Under the pieces are notes generated by a model. That model made no database searches. It saw only the letters and a program-made list of their open reading frames with translations, and was not told the origin of the DNA. Shown here in pieces: positions 1 to 8,349 of a stretch of DNA of 64,000 bases (position 1 is the stretch's first letter; each line of letters starts with the position of its first letter). Made by a program: the position numbers and the translations under genes. The DNA is from Petroclostridium sp. X23 (GTDB lineage Bacteria > Bacillota > Clostridia > SK-Y3): the NCBI RefSeq assembly GCF_030013905.1, contig NZ_CP124862.1:744001-808000 (forward strand). Reading direction: 5' to 3'.

Positions 1-666
1 ATCAGTGATGTTTATTTTCATTGGGTTCATTACAAATGTACATCCAAGCTTTTTAGCGATCTCCAAATTATATTCAGAAATATCGCTCATAAATATTTTT
101 GCAGCACCTGCGGCTTTAGCTGCCAATAAAAGACTAAGACCGATGGGGCCTGCTCCCATAATCGCCACAGAATCTCCTAATCCCACTTTTGCCTTTCTGA
201 CTGCGTGAACACCTACGGCTAGCGGTTCTATCAATGCCCCTTGCTCGAAAGTTACATTATCCGGCAGCTTTATCACAGTTCTCTCAGGTACGACAATATA
301 TTCCCCAAAAGAACCCGGCCATTCTGGCGTACCCAATACTTTTTTAGATACACAGATATTGTAATGCCCTTCAGCACAATTTCTGCAAGATCCACAGCCG
401 TAATGAGGTTCTACTGTTACCCTATCCCCATTATCAATTTTCGTTACACTTTTACCTACTTTCACAACAGTTCCCGCCAATTCATGACCGGATATCACAG
501 GAGGGATTCGAAATGGATGTGTGCCATGATACGCATGTATCTCCGAACCGCATATGCCTGTTACCCCAACTTTAATTAATACTTCATTCTCTTTTTTTAT
601 CTCAGGCATTTGCGCATCTTCTATGTACTTTATTAAGTATGGTCTTTCAATAACAGCGGCTCTCAT
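1..666 (-). CDS. Zinc-dependent medium-chain alcohol/polyol dehydrogenase, partial
   Basis: The gene runs off the left edge; the first 222 codons are present. The start is the ATG at 664-666, with GAGGT eight bases upstream. The GroES-like N-terminal domain has the catalytic zinc Cys in GICGSE (about residue 39) and GHE (about residue 61). It is followed by the structural-zinc lobe with four cysteines (GCGSCRNC and a later Cys, about residues 91-105). A Rossmann GAGPIG motif lies near residue 173. Family members oxidise or reduce alcohols, polyols or sugar acids with NAD(P); sorbitol/threonine-dehydrogenase-like proteins are closest by eye. Substrate cannot be read from the sequence. The FadR-type regulator gene lies upstream on the same strand and may control it. 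Confidence 0.88.
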   Translation of the reverse strand, partial: MRAAVIERPYLIKYIEDAQMPEIKKENEVLIKVGVTGICGSEIHAYHGTHPFRIPPVISGHELAGTVVKVGKSVTKIDNGDRVTVEPHYGCGSCRNCAEGHYNICVSKKVLGTPEWPGSFGEYIVVPERTVIKLPDNVTFEQGALIEPLAVGVHAVRKAKVGLGDSVAIMGAGPIGLSLLLAAKAAGAAKIFMSDISEYNLEIAKKLGCTFVMNPMKINITD

Positions 667-691
667 TATTCATTACCTCACTTTTTTAATA

Positions 692-754
692 TTACAATCT
701 GTTACTGCAAATATATTCTTCTTTGTTGCTAACACCTCCTATGTTGCTCAACAC
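692..754 (-). CDS. Possible 20-residue leader peptide
   Basis: A GTG-initiated reading frame of 20 codons starts at 754, behind a strong GGAGG eight bases upstream, and ends 26 bases before the dehydrogenase start. The frame is short and of ordinary composition, and a second GGAGGTG lies inside it. It may be a translated leader or a chance frame. No function is proposed. Confidence 0.2.
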   Translation of the reverse strand: MLSNIGGVSNKEEYICSNRL

Positions 755-789
755 TTTTATAACCTCCTTACTTACAGCGTAATTTTTAT

Positions 790-818
790 TAAATATGATA
801 AGCTATCCACTTAATCAA
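790..818 (-). promoter_or_regulatory. Candidate sigma-A promoter of the dehydrogenase
   Basis: On the minus strand, TTGATT (813-818) and TATTTA (790-795) are 17 bases apart, about 125 bases before the dehydrogenase start. The -10 box is weak. The 22-nt motif at 835-856 lies just upstream of the -35 box. Confidence 0.35.
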
Positions 819-834
819 GTAGTGACGGATACAG

Positions 835-856
835 CCAATGTTCAATGTAGGATGTT
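835..856. repeat. 22-nt motif copy 1 (CAATGTAGGA core)
   Basis: This copy matches the one at 1168-1189 in 17 of 22 positions and shares the unbroken 10-mer CAATGTAGGA. It sits about 16 bases upstream of the candidate -35 box of the dehydrogenase gene. It could be a binding site for the neighbouring FadR-type regulator, which is inference. Confidence 0.4.
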
Positions 857-1167
857 GATTTCTAAACAATCATTTAGTTTATATTTTTTTGATCAAGTTA
901 GAAAGTTGATAAAATATAATCTTTTAATATAAAGAAGTAAATCCCTTGGTAAAAATATAATACATCCTATAAAAATGTATTATGTAAGATATGTATGCTA
1001 GAAAAGACCTAATTATTACTGCAATGTACTTTTATTCCTTTATAAAATATAACATAATTTCAATTATATGTCAATAAATAATCATAAATCCCCAATAATA
1101 ATTTGATTTGATCTTCATTTCATTTGAATAAATGCTTTTCAGCGCTGGAAGCATTTATTCATAATAA

Positions 1168-1189
1168 CCAATATCCAATGTAGGACAAT
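1168..1189. repeat. 22-nt motif copy 2 (CAATGTAGGA core)
   Basis: Second copy of the motif, 13 bases beyond the stop codon of the regulator gene. Read on the minus strand it contains TGT-CCT-ACA, a dyad of the kind bound by FadR/FCD regulators (T-N-G-T..A-C-N-A half-sites). The rest of the 667-1202 gap is AT-rich with no convincing gene. Confidence 0.4.
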
Positions 1190-1202
1190 TATAGCTAACA
1201 TG

Positions 1203-1919
1203 TCATTCTACATTTTGTTTCCAAACTGTATAACTCATTTCGATTACATTTCTTATGTTGTCATAATCTTTTTGCTTAATAAGGGATAATATTTTCTCAT
1301 GTGTTTCAACAAGAAATCCCGGATTATCCGACTCTAAAATATGCTTGACGGTCTTTACCTGTGAAGGTGTTGTCAATCTGATAATAATATCACCGATCTT
1401 ATTCATTAAAGGATTGCGCGTAATTTGAATAACCTCCTTATGAAAAGCAAGATCAATATCCGCTATTTTTTCATAATCCTTGTTTTCTTGGGATACTTCC
1501 TTTATTAATTCTGAAACAATATCTTCTAGTCTTTTTATATCCTCTACACCGACTTTTTGTATTGCCAATTCCAATATGCCTACTTCAAAGAACCTTCTCA
1601 ATTCGATTACGGCAGCCGACGAATCTTTCTCCAGAATAAGATAATATACCAATGGATCAATCATTTTTTCTGAAAATTTACTAGATACGTATGTACCGTT
1701 AGGCCGTATGATTTCCAACACACCTAATGCAGTTAGGATTTTGATGGCTTCTCTGATTGAGTTTCTGCCAACGCCAAAGCTTTCACTCATCTCTATTTCA
1801 GTAGGTATTTTGTCTCCCGGCTTTAATTCCCCTCCAGTAATAGCGTCTGTAATTCTCTGAACCACCGTATCCACAATGGATTTATTTCCTATTGGCTTTA
1901 AAAAGTTCTTTTGTCCCAT
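1203..1919 (-). CDS. FadR/GntR-family transcriptional regulator (FCD domain)
   Basis: The 238-residue length is usual for the FadR subfamily. Residues about 12-80 form the GntR winged helix, with the GELKPGDKIPTE signature, the recognition helix SFGVGRNSIREA, and the wing around RPNGTYV. The rest is an all-helical FCD ligand-binding domain with conserved acidic and His positions (DLAFHKE near residue 155) that usually bind a metal-chelated organic acid. Such proteins commonly repress sugar-acid or organic-acid catabolic genes. The dehydrogenase gene lies downstream on the same strand, across a 536-base gap that holds two copies of a shared motif. The start ATG at 1919 has a GAGG-type site somewhat far upstream. 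Confidence 0.88.
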   Translation of the reverse strand: MGQKNFLKPIGNKSIVDTVVQRITDAITGGELKPGDKIPTEIEMSESFGVGRNSIREAIKILTALGVLEIIRPNGTYVSSKFSEKMIDPLVYYLILEKDSSAAVIELRRFFEVGILELAIQKVGVEDIKRLEDIVSELIKEVSQENKDYEKIADIDLAFHKEVIQITRNPLMNKIGDIIIRLTTPSQVKTVKHILESDNPGFLVETHEKILSLIKQKDYDNIRNVIEMSYTVWKQNVE

Positions 1920-2015
1920 ATTTACTTTTCACTTCCTCTTTTAAGGTTATTTCGTTGTATATTTGTTCTTATCTTAGTACATTAAAAATTTTACATATTA
2001 CAAATCCTACCATTT

Positions 2016-2044
2016 ATTATAACTCATATTTAGAATAATGTAAA
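2016..2044 (-). promoter_or_regulatory. Sigma-A promoter of the FadR-type regulator
   Basis: The minus strand has TTTACA (2039-2044), a 17-base spacer and a perfect TATAAT (2016-2021), about 97 bases before the regulator start. Confidence 0.65.
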
Positions 2045-2127
2045 CGAATTGTAATTGAGGATATTTCATAATTCAAAAATCAAGAATGTGGATAATTCCT
2101 ACTGATATTTTTGAAATTGTGCAAAAA

Positions 2128-3525
2128 AAGGTTAGACTATCCTTACAATAGATAGTTATCCACAACTATATAGTTTTGAAATTAAGAAATATCATCTCCT
2201 GTTCCTTGATAATTAAAATACTAAGCTGCAATATTTTTTGATTGTTCTGCTTTTGTAATTCTTGTAGCAATAATTGCAATGCAGGCTAAATCCATGAATA
2301 CTTTTGCTTTTTTTAGCCCTGCTACACGCAGATTGTTTAAAGCATAGTTTTCTTTTCCATCACCAAAAAAGCGTTCAACGGATGTTCTTTCATCATATAG
2401 ATTGTCCCATGCTTCTGTTCCTCGTAATGGATAAGATATAAACCGTGGATTATCCTTAATTTTAACTTTGCCAATGTATCCTGATTTTGTACTCGTACAC
2501 CAACTTGAACCCATAGGACAATTGGCTTTTCCGCAAGCGTGGGGACATAATAACCGAATGGTTCCATTATCATTTCCACCATTCACATACGGATAATTCA
2601 TGGTGCAAACAAGTTGACCTTCCCAGTTAATGCCTTCAGGTGGAGTTTTCGTATTTCTCCAGTTAATTGGCATAATAGCTTGAGCACCAAATGATACAGC
2701 ATGTTGATAGATAGATGGTATATCATAGCCTGTATCCATAATGTAGTAAGATGGTTTGAATAAGTCTTCATAATCTGCCTTAAGCTTATTCATTAGTGGT
2801 ATTGCCATTACCATATCTGCAACATTTGCAGGGGTTATGATGTACCCTAATGGGATTCCGCTTGTTGTATCTACTACAGCATGCATCTTCCAACCAAACC
2901 ATTTTATCATATTGCCATTGGTATCTTGCTTGGCACCCCAGTGAGGAAACTCTGGATTGTTTTCTGGTATTTTTGATTTTGGTACAGCATGCTCAAAGGC
3001 ATCAATTTTCGATGCATCTATTGAGACATGGGAACCATTAATAAGTCCCAAGGTTTTGGCTCTACGAACCATTCTCTGAAAAGTTTTTTCAAGTACATCG
3101 GTTTTAGAGAGCTTTTCTATAAACCTAGAGAAAGTTGAAGCACTAGGCGTTTTGCCAATAGTATCAAACCCGCAGGTTACTCTTAAAACGGGGTCTGTTT
3201 TCAACCTTTTAACTAATGCTTTAATAGTAGGTATTTGATCTATTTGCATTGCAAGTAAAGCATTGAGCAAGCTGGTATACGCAAATCCTTTAGGACCACG
3301 TTTGCTGACATCAATTTTAAAAGTTTCAAGCATAATTGAATAATCAATAAATGTTAAAACAGCTTGTAATTTTGTTAATGGTTGAATTTCTATAATTTGC
3401 TCTAAAGTAAATAATGTTGTTTGCCGATTCATAATTCGTACAACGTTTACTCCTTTCTGTGGATTGTTTGGACGAATTATTTATCGGATTGGGGTAAACT
3501 ATTTTTTATGCTTTTTTCTAACCTT
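2128..3525. mobile_element. Insertion sequence (IS4/IS5-superfamily type), ends approximate
   Basis: The element is defined by its transposase. A 9-bp inverted repeat, AAGGTTAGA at 2128-2136 and its complement at 3517-3525, brackets the gene and could be the inner part of the terminal repeats. No convincing target-site duplication was found, so the ends are uncertain by tens of bases. The copy lies between the regulator promoter and the spoIVA terminator and breaks no recognisable gene. Confidence 0.4.
2221..3432 (-). CDS. DDE transposase of an IS4/IS5-superfamily element
   Basis: A full-length 403-residue transposase. The N-terminal DUF772-like helical region covers about residues 1-125. 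The DDE catalytic domain follows: first Asp in SIDASKIDAF (about residue 140), second in IMDTGYD (about residue 220), Glu in TSVERFFGDGK (about residue 351). A Cys-rich stretch (CPHACGKANCPMG) lies between the last two. The frame is intact and probably active. The exact IS family (IS5 versus IS1182) needs a database comparison. Confidence 0.88.
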   Translation of the reverse strand: MNRQTTLFTLEQIIEIQPLTKLQAVLTFIDYSIMLETFKIDVSKRGPKGFAYTSLLNALLAMQIDQIPTIKALVKRLKTDPVLRVTCGFDTIGKTPSASTFSRFIEKLSKTDVLEKTFQRMVRRAKTLGLINGSHVSIDASKIDAFEHAVPKSKIPENNPEFPHWGAKQDTNGNMIKWFGWKMHAVVDTTSGIPLGYIITPANVADMVMAIPLMNKLKADYEDLFKPSYYIMDTGYDIPSIYQHAVSFGAQAIMPINWRNTKTPPEGINWEGQLVCTMNYPYVNGGNDNGTIRLLCPHACGKANCPMGSSWCTSTKSGYIGKVKIKDNPRFISYPLRGTEAWDNLYDERTSVERFFGDGKENYALNNLRVAGLKKAKVFMDLACIAIIATRITKAEQSKNIAA

Positions 3526-3623
3526 GTGTTTTCAAGGATTAGAAATTATGAAATTAACTCAATTATGAAATCACTATAAAATTATCAATGGAATGTTGTT
3601 TTAATTGATGCTAAAAGAAGGCA

Positions 3624-3654
3624 GAAAAAAGTGCAATTTATAAAAAATTGCACT
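3624..3654 (-). terminator. Rho-independent terminator of spoIVA
   Basis: On the minus strand a 10-bp perfect stem (3630-3639 with 3645-3654) is followed by six T residues. It lies 13 bases after the spoIVA stop codon. Confidence 0.85.
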
Positions 3655-3666
3655 CAAAAGGTTTAG

Positions 3667-5145
3667 CTAAAGTATTATACAGATTAAACCTCCACTACCT
3701 TCATTAATAATTTTTTGCAATGTTTCCTGCAGCTTAAGCTGCGCATCTTCAGGCATTCTATGCAGCTTGTTGTGCAATCCTTCATTTACAAGCTCATGCA
3801 GTGATTTTCCGAATATATTGGATTCCCAAATCTTTCTCGGGTCTACTTCGAACTCTTTCAATAAATAATGTACCAGTTCTTCACTCTGCTTTTCAGTACC
3901 AACGATGGGCGAAACTTCCGTCTCAATATCTGCTCTGATCATATGTATAGAGGGTGCGCTCGCCCGCAGTCTTACTCCAAATCGTCCGCCTTGTTTTACA
4001 ATCTCCGGTTCGTCAAGACTTAACTCGTCTATGGTAGGCGTAACCATTCCATAGCCTTTTTGTTTGACTTCATGCAATGCAAAAGAGATTTTATCATACT
4101 CTTTTTTAACAAAAGACAATTCCTTCATCAGCGTAATCAACTTATCTTCACCATCGATATCAAAACCGGATGTCTCTCCTAATATCTTATAGAATAATCC
4201 TTCGGGTGTGGCGATATCGACCAATACGGTCCCTTCTCCAAGACTAATCTTGTCGAAATAGATTTTTTCGATATATTCATAATTAGTTAGAGAGGCCATA
4301 GAGTTCTTCACTTCTCTAATCTTAGTTACTTTGCTGACTGCTTGCTTGATTGAGTCCATCATTCCCATTCTGAGCCAATGGTCACTGTCCAGTGCATCTA
4401 CCCATTTAGGTAAATTGATACCTATTTCTTTTACCGGAAATTCGAACAATGCTTTTTCCATCACCGTATTGATATCATCTATATTTAATTGTGCACAATT
4501 AACAGCTATTACAGGTACGGCATATTTGGTTTCCAGGTCTTCTCTCAGTTTCTGAACCTCTGCATCATGAGGCTTTGTAGAGTTAAGAAGCATGATAAAC
4601 GGTTTGTTGATCTCTTTTAATTCTTTCACCACTCTGGCTTCTGCTTCTATGTAATCTGCTCTCGGTATATCGGTAATACTTCCATCGGTGGTTACTACCA
4701 GCCCGATAGTTGAATGTTCGGTAATTACCTTCCGGGTCCCTATTTCTGCGGCTTGGTAGAAAGGAATCTGTTCTTCAAACCACGGCGTACTTACCATTCT
4801 AGGAGCATTATTCTCGATATGCCCTAATGCACCATTTACGATATATCCGACACAATCTATCAACCGGACATTAAACGTTGCATTGTCTCCTAAAACAATT
4901 TCAACAGCTTCATTGGGAATGAACTTGGGCTCGGTAGTCATAATGGTCTTACCGGCTGCGCTTTGAGGCAGTTCATCTCTAGCTCTTTCTTTTCTGTAGC
5001 TGTTTTCAATATTAGGTATCACCAAAAGATCCATGAATTTTTTAATGAAGGTTGATTTTCCCGTACGAACAGGGCCAACAACACCAATATATATATCACC
5101 TTCTGTCCTTTCGGCAATATCCTGATATATATTGTAATTTTCCAT
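3667..5145 (-). CDS. spoIVA: Stage IV sporulation protein A, spore-coat scaffold ATPase
   Basis: The 492-residue length matches SpoIVA of Bacillus and Clostridia. The Walker A motif GPVRTGKS is at residues 24-31 in an N-terminal TRAFAC-like NTPase domain, followed by a long middle domain and the conserved hydrophobic C-terminus ending GGLICIIL. In the known system SpoIVA is made in the mother cell, is anchored on the forespore by SpoVM, and polymerises using ATP to form the basement layer of the coat. SpoVM is encoded in this same window. The gene follows gpsA in the usual Firmicute order but with its own promoter region and terminator. The start ATG has AGGGGG upstream. Confidence 0.97.
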   Translation of the reverse strand: MENYNIYQDIAERTEGDIYIGVVGPVRTGKSTFIKKFMDLLVIPNIENSYRKERARDELPQSAAGKTIMTTEPKFIPNEAVEIVLGDNATFNVRLIDCVGYIVNGALGHIENNAPRMVSTPWFEEQIPFYQAAEIGTRKVITEHSTIGLVVTTDGSITDIPRADYIEAEARVVKELKEINKPFIMLLNSTKPHDAEVQKLREDLETKYAVPVIAVNCAQLNIDDINTVMEKALFEFPVKEIGINLPKWVDALDSDHWLRMGMMDSIKQAVSKVTKIREVKNSMASLTNYEYIEKIYFDKISLGEGTVLVDIATPEGLFYKILGETSGFDIDGEDKLITLMKELSFVKKEYDKISFALHEVKQKGYGMVTPTIDELSLDEPEIVKQGGRFGVRLRASAPSIHMIRADIETEVSPIVGTEKQSEELVHYLLKEFEVDPRKIWESNIFGKSLHELVNEGLHNKLHRMPEDAQLKLQETLQKIINEGSGGLICIIL

Positions 5146-5214
5146 TTTTGAATGCCCCCTTTTCTTACAATGTCTAAAAAAATTTTGGTAGTGGACAATT
5201 TATTTACATATAAT

Positions 5215-5244
5215 ACTGTACTAGTACATGTTTATCAATATATA
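5215..5244 (-). promoter_or_regulatory. Candidate sigma-E promoter of spoIVA
   Basis: The minus strand shows ATATT as the end of a -35-like box, a 14-base spacer and AGTACAGT, which matches the sigma-E -10 pattern CATACANT in five of eight positions. SpoIVA is sigma-E dependent in Bacillus subtilis. The match is partial. Confidence 0.35.
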
Positions 5245-5315
5245 TATATTGCTCTTTGTCTATCTTTATTACAAAATAAAAAAAATAATGTTAACAAAAT
5301 CATAATAATATATCA

Positions 5316-5350
5316 TAAAAAAGTGGACGCTGCAATTGCAACATCCACTT
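5316..5350 (-). terminator. Terminator of the der-plsY-gpsA operon
   Basis: On the minus strand, a stem of AAGTGGA..TCCACTT with an almost self-complementary centre is followed by six T residues, 19 bases beyond the gpsA stop. Confidence 0.85.
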
Positions 5351-5368
5351 CTAAGTTTAAAAATATTT

Positions 5369-6394
5369 TTACCAATTATAATTATTCATCACGACTTCTT
5401 CCATCTCATGTGTCTTACTTCTCATCATCAAATCCACAACTGCGGCTTTAGGATTCTTATTTTCAAATAATACACAATACGCTTCATTCACAATGGGCAT
5501 TTCAACGTTATTTTTTAAAGCCAATTTATATGCAGCCCGCGTAGTATTGACTCCTTCTACAACCATATGTACTTCTTTTAACGCTTGTTCTAAAGTCTTA
5601 CCCTGCCCGATCAAAATACCTGCCCTGCGGTTTCTGCTGTGCATACTGGTACAGGTTACGATCAAATCTCCAATGCCCGAAAGACCGGCAAAACTTTCTA
5701 ACTTTGCACCCATCGCAACACCAAGGCGCGCAATTTCAGCGATCCCTCTTGTCATTAGAGCCGCTTTTGTATTGTCTCCAAAGGACAAACCATCACAAAT
5801 CCCGGCTGCAAGCGCAATAACATTTTTCAAAGCACCGCCTAACTCAACACCAACGATATCCGGGTTGGTATATACACGAAATTTGGGATTCATAAAGACA
5901 TCTTGAATAAATTCTGCGGCATCCCTATGTTTCGAAGCGGCTACACACGTTGTAGGAATATCTCGTGCTACTTCTTCGGCATGACTTGGTCCCGATAATG
6001 CCACAACCTTAGCATGAGGAATGACATCATTAATGACTTCAGACAGCCTTAATAGTGAGCTTTCCTCCAACCCTTTTGATACATTGACAATGACTTGCCC
6101 ATCCTTTACATATTGCTTCATATTTTCTGTTGTGGCGCGAACTGCATGAGATGGAACCGCGGTTACTATAACATCAACATCATCAATGCATTCTCCCATA
6201 TCCGAAGTACATGTTACATTGCTTGGGATAACAATTCCGGGAAGAAACTCAAGATTTTCCCTTGTTTCAGCCAATCTTAGAGATTCTTCCTTCAGCCATG
6301 ACCAAAGATTGACGGCATAACCCTTCTTACTTAACATAATCGCAAGAGCGGTACCCCAGCTTCCGGATCCAACTACTCCAACCTTTACACTCAT
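5369..6394 (-). CDS. gpsA: NAD(P)-dependent glycerol-3-phosphate dehydrogenase
   Basis: Reduces dihydroxyacetone phosphate to sn-glycerol-3-phosphate, the backbone for phospholipids. The protein has 341 residues, the usual size. It begins with the Rossmann motif GSGSWGTALA (about residues 10-19). It has the GPSHAEEV motif (about residue 137), the catalytic Lys region GVELGGALKNVIALAAG (about residues 184-200) and the GLSGIGDLIVTC motif (about residue 245). The stop lies 12 bases from plsY on the upstream side; PlsY uses the product, so the pair forms a short phospholipid-synthesis unit. Confidence 0.97.
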   Translation of the reverse strand: MSVKVGVVGSGSWGTALAIMLSKKGYAVNLWSWLKEESLRLAETRENLEFLPGIVIPSNVTCTSDMGECIDDVDVIVTAVPSHAVRATTENMKQYVKDGQVIVNVSKGLEESSLLRLSEVINDVIPHAKVVALSGPSHAEEVARDIPTTCVAASKHRDAAEFIQDVFMNPKFRVYTNPDIVGVELGGALKNVIALAAGICDGLSFGDNTKAALMTRGIAEIARLGVAMGAKLESFAGLSGIGDLIVTCTSMHSRNRRAGILIGQGKTLEQALKEVHMVVEGVNTTRAAYKLALKNNVEMPIVNEAYCVLFENKNPKAAVVDLMMRSKTHEMEEVVMNNYNW

Positions 6395-6406
6395 GATTAT
6401 TTCCCC

Positions 6407-7003
6407 CTAGACTTTTACTTTAGAGCCTATCTTAGATTCAGTTCCTTCAAATAGTCTCTTAATATTTTCTTTATGCCGATAAACAGCCAATACTGCAATA
6501 CAAAAGGCAAATATAATAAATTCGCTTCCTCTGTTATCCATTAGAAAAACTACAACAGGATATAAACCCGCACCTATGATTGAACCGAGTGAAACATACC
6601 TCGTGATAGCTATAATCGCGATAACAAGTAATAATAGTATAAGTCCGATTTTCCAGTTTACCATAAATACTACAGCAGCAGAGGTGAGAATCCCTTTCCC
6701 GCCTTTAAAACCAAAGTACACAGGGAAATTATGCCCGAGCACACATGCAACCCCGGCAGCCAGCATGCCCAGATCCCCAGCTATATATTTACCGATAATA
6801 ACACCTATAACCCCTTTTAAAACATCTCCCAGTAATACAACGACGGCTGCCGATTTTCCTAAAGTCCTCAGTGTATTTGTCGCACCTGCATTACCGCTTC
6901 CATAATTTCTGATATCTACATTGGCCCACAGTCTTCCGACTAAAATAGAACTATTAATGCTGCCCAGCAGATATGAAATGATTGCTGCCAAAACAACCTT
7001 CAT
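6407..7003 (-). CDS. plsY: Acyl-phosphate glycerol-3-phosphate acyltransferase
   Basis: An integral-membrane protein of 198 residues with about five hydrophobic helices. It carries the PlsY signatures GSINSSILVGR (about residues 14-24), GSGNAGATNTLR (about residues 36-47) and the phosphate-binding GHNFPVYFGFKGGKG (about residues 91-105). It transfers an acyl group from acyl-phosphate to glycerol-3-phosphate, the first step of phosphatidic acid synthesis in most Gram-positives. It sits between der (4 bases away) and gpsA, which supplies its substrate. Confidence 0.97.
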   Translation of the reverse strand: MKVVLAAIISYLLGSINSSILVGRLWANVDIRNYGSGNAGATNTLRTLGKSAAVVVLLGDVLKGVIGVIIGKYIAGDLGMLAAGVACVLGHNFPVYFGFKGGKGILTSAAVVFMVNWKIGLILLLLVIAIIAITRYVSLGSIIGAGLYPVVVFLMDNRGSEFIIFAFCIAVLAVYRHKENIKRLFEGTESKIGSKVKV

Positions 7004-7007
7004 ATTT

Positions 7008-8330
7008 TCACTCCTTTGACCTCTCTCTTATAATAAATCTAACCGGTGTTCCCTCAAGACCAAAAGTATTTCTGATTTGGTTCTCAAGATATCTTTCATA
7101 TGAAAAATGCATCAATTCCCTATCATTCACGAATATTACAAACACAGGCGGCTTTACAGAAGCCTGGGTTGCATACAAGAGCTTCAATCTTTTTCCTTTA
7201 TCGGATGGAGGTTGAACCTTTGCAGTTGCTTCATTAATGATATCATTCAGCATTCCGGTTGAAATCCTGGTAGCATGCTGTTCTGAAACATACTTAATCA
7301 AATCAAACAGTTTTTCAACCCTTTGCCCTGTTTTAGCAGAAATAAACGCAATGGGTGCATAAGTCATGTAACTAAGCCGGTCCATCACATCCTGTCTAAA
7401 GTAATGCATGGTTTTATCATCTTTTTCTATAAGGTCCCACTTATTTACCACGATAATAGACGCTTTTCCTTGCTCATGGGCAAAACCGGCAACTTTCGTA
7501 TCCTGTTCGGTAACCCCTTCCGACGCATCCACCATGATGAGGCATACATCCGCACGCTCTACGGCTGTTAAAGACCTTATCACGCTATATCTTTCAATAT
7601 TCTCATAGATCTTGCCTTTTTTTCGCATTCCTGCCGTATCGATAAAAACATATTTCTGCCCGTCTTTCTCAAAAGAAGTATCAATAGCATCTCTGGTGGT
7701 TCCCGGTATATCGCTGACAATGACCCTTTCTTCTCCTAAAATCTTATTGATCAAAGAAGATTTTCCCGCATTAGGCTTACCTATTACAGCGACTTTGATT
7801 ACATCTTCTCCATAGTCTTCTGCTTCTTCATCAGGAAAATGCTCCGCAATCTCATCCAGTGCGTCCCCTATTCCAAGTCCATGTACTGATGAAACAGCCA
7901 AAGGTTCTCCCAGCCCCAGATTATAAAACTCATATAATTCCATAGGCGGTTCTCCGATATTATCCACTTTATTACAGATCAAAACTATAGGTTTACCTGA
8001 TCTCTGAAGCATGCTGGCGACATCTTTATCTGAAGCTGTCATTCCTTGTTTCACGTCGACTATAAACATAATGACATGTGCTGTTTCAATTGCTATTTCT
8101 GCTTGCCGCCTCATTTGCGCCAATAGTTCATCTTTGCTTTCCGGCTCAATCCCCCCCGTATCTATAATGGTGAATTTCCGATCCAGCCATTCTGCCTCCG
8201 CATAGATTCTGTCTCTGGTAACACCGGGTGTATCCTCAACAATTGATATTCTTTGTCCAACAATCTTGTTAAATAATGTTGATTTGCCAACATTAGGCCT
8301 TCCTACGATTGCAACAATAGGTTTTGCCAT
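7008..8330 (-). CDS. der: Ribosome biogenesis GTPase Der (EngA)
   Basis: The 440-residue protein has two tandem GTPase domains. The first P-loop is GRPNVGKST near residue 10, with DTGG and NKVD motifs; the second is GKPNAGKSS near residue 185, with DTAG and NKWD motifs. A C-terminal KH-like domain follows. Der acts in late 50S assembly. The ATG at 8328-8330 is chosen because GGAGGT lies six bases upstream and the family starts directly with the first P-loop strand. A longer frame would overlap the upstream gene. Confidence 0.97.
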   Translation of the reverse strand: MAKPIVAIVGRPNVGKSTLFNKIVGQRISIVEDTPGVTRDRIYAEAEWLDRKFTIIDTGGIEPESKDELLAQMRRQAEIAIETAHVIMFIVDVKQGMTASDKDVASMLQRSGKPIVLICNKVDNIGEPPMELYEFYNLGLGEPLAVSSVHGLGIGDALDEIAEHFPDEEAEDYGEDVIKVAVIGKPNAGKSSLINKILGEERVIVSDIPGTTRDAIDTSFEKDGQKYVFIDTAGMRKKGKIYENIERYSVIRSLTAVERADVCLIMVDASEGVTEQDTKVAGFAHEQGKASIIVVNKWDLIEKDDKTMHYFRQDVMDRLSYMTYAPIAFISAKTGQRVEKLFDLIKYVSEQHATRISTGMLNDIINEATAKVQPPSDKGKRLKLLYATQASVKPPVFVIFVNDRELMHFSYERYLENQIRNTFGLEGTPVRFIIRERSKE

Positions 8331-8349
8331 TATAATACCTCCAACTGTC

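Noticed and set aside
241-579. Plus-strand frame antisense to the partial dehydrogenase
   Set aside because: It is a shadow of the coding strand; the minus-strand protein has all the zinc and Rossmann motifs.
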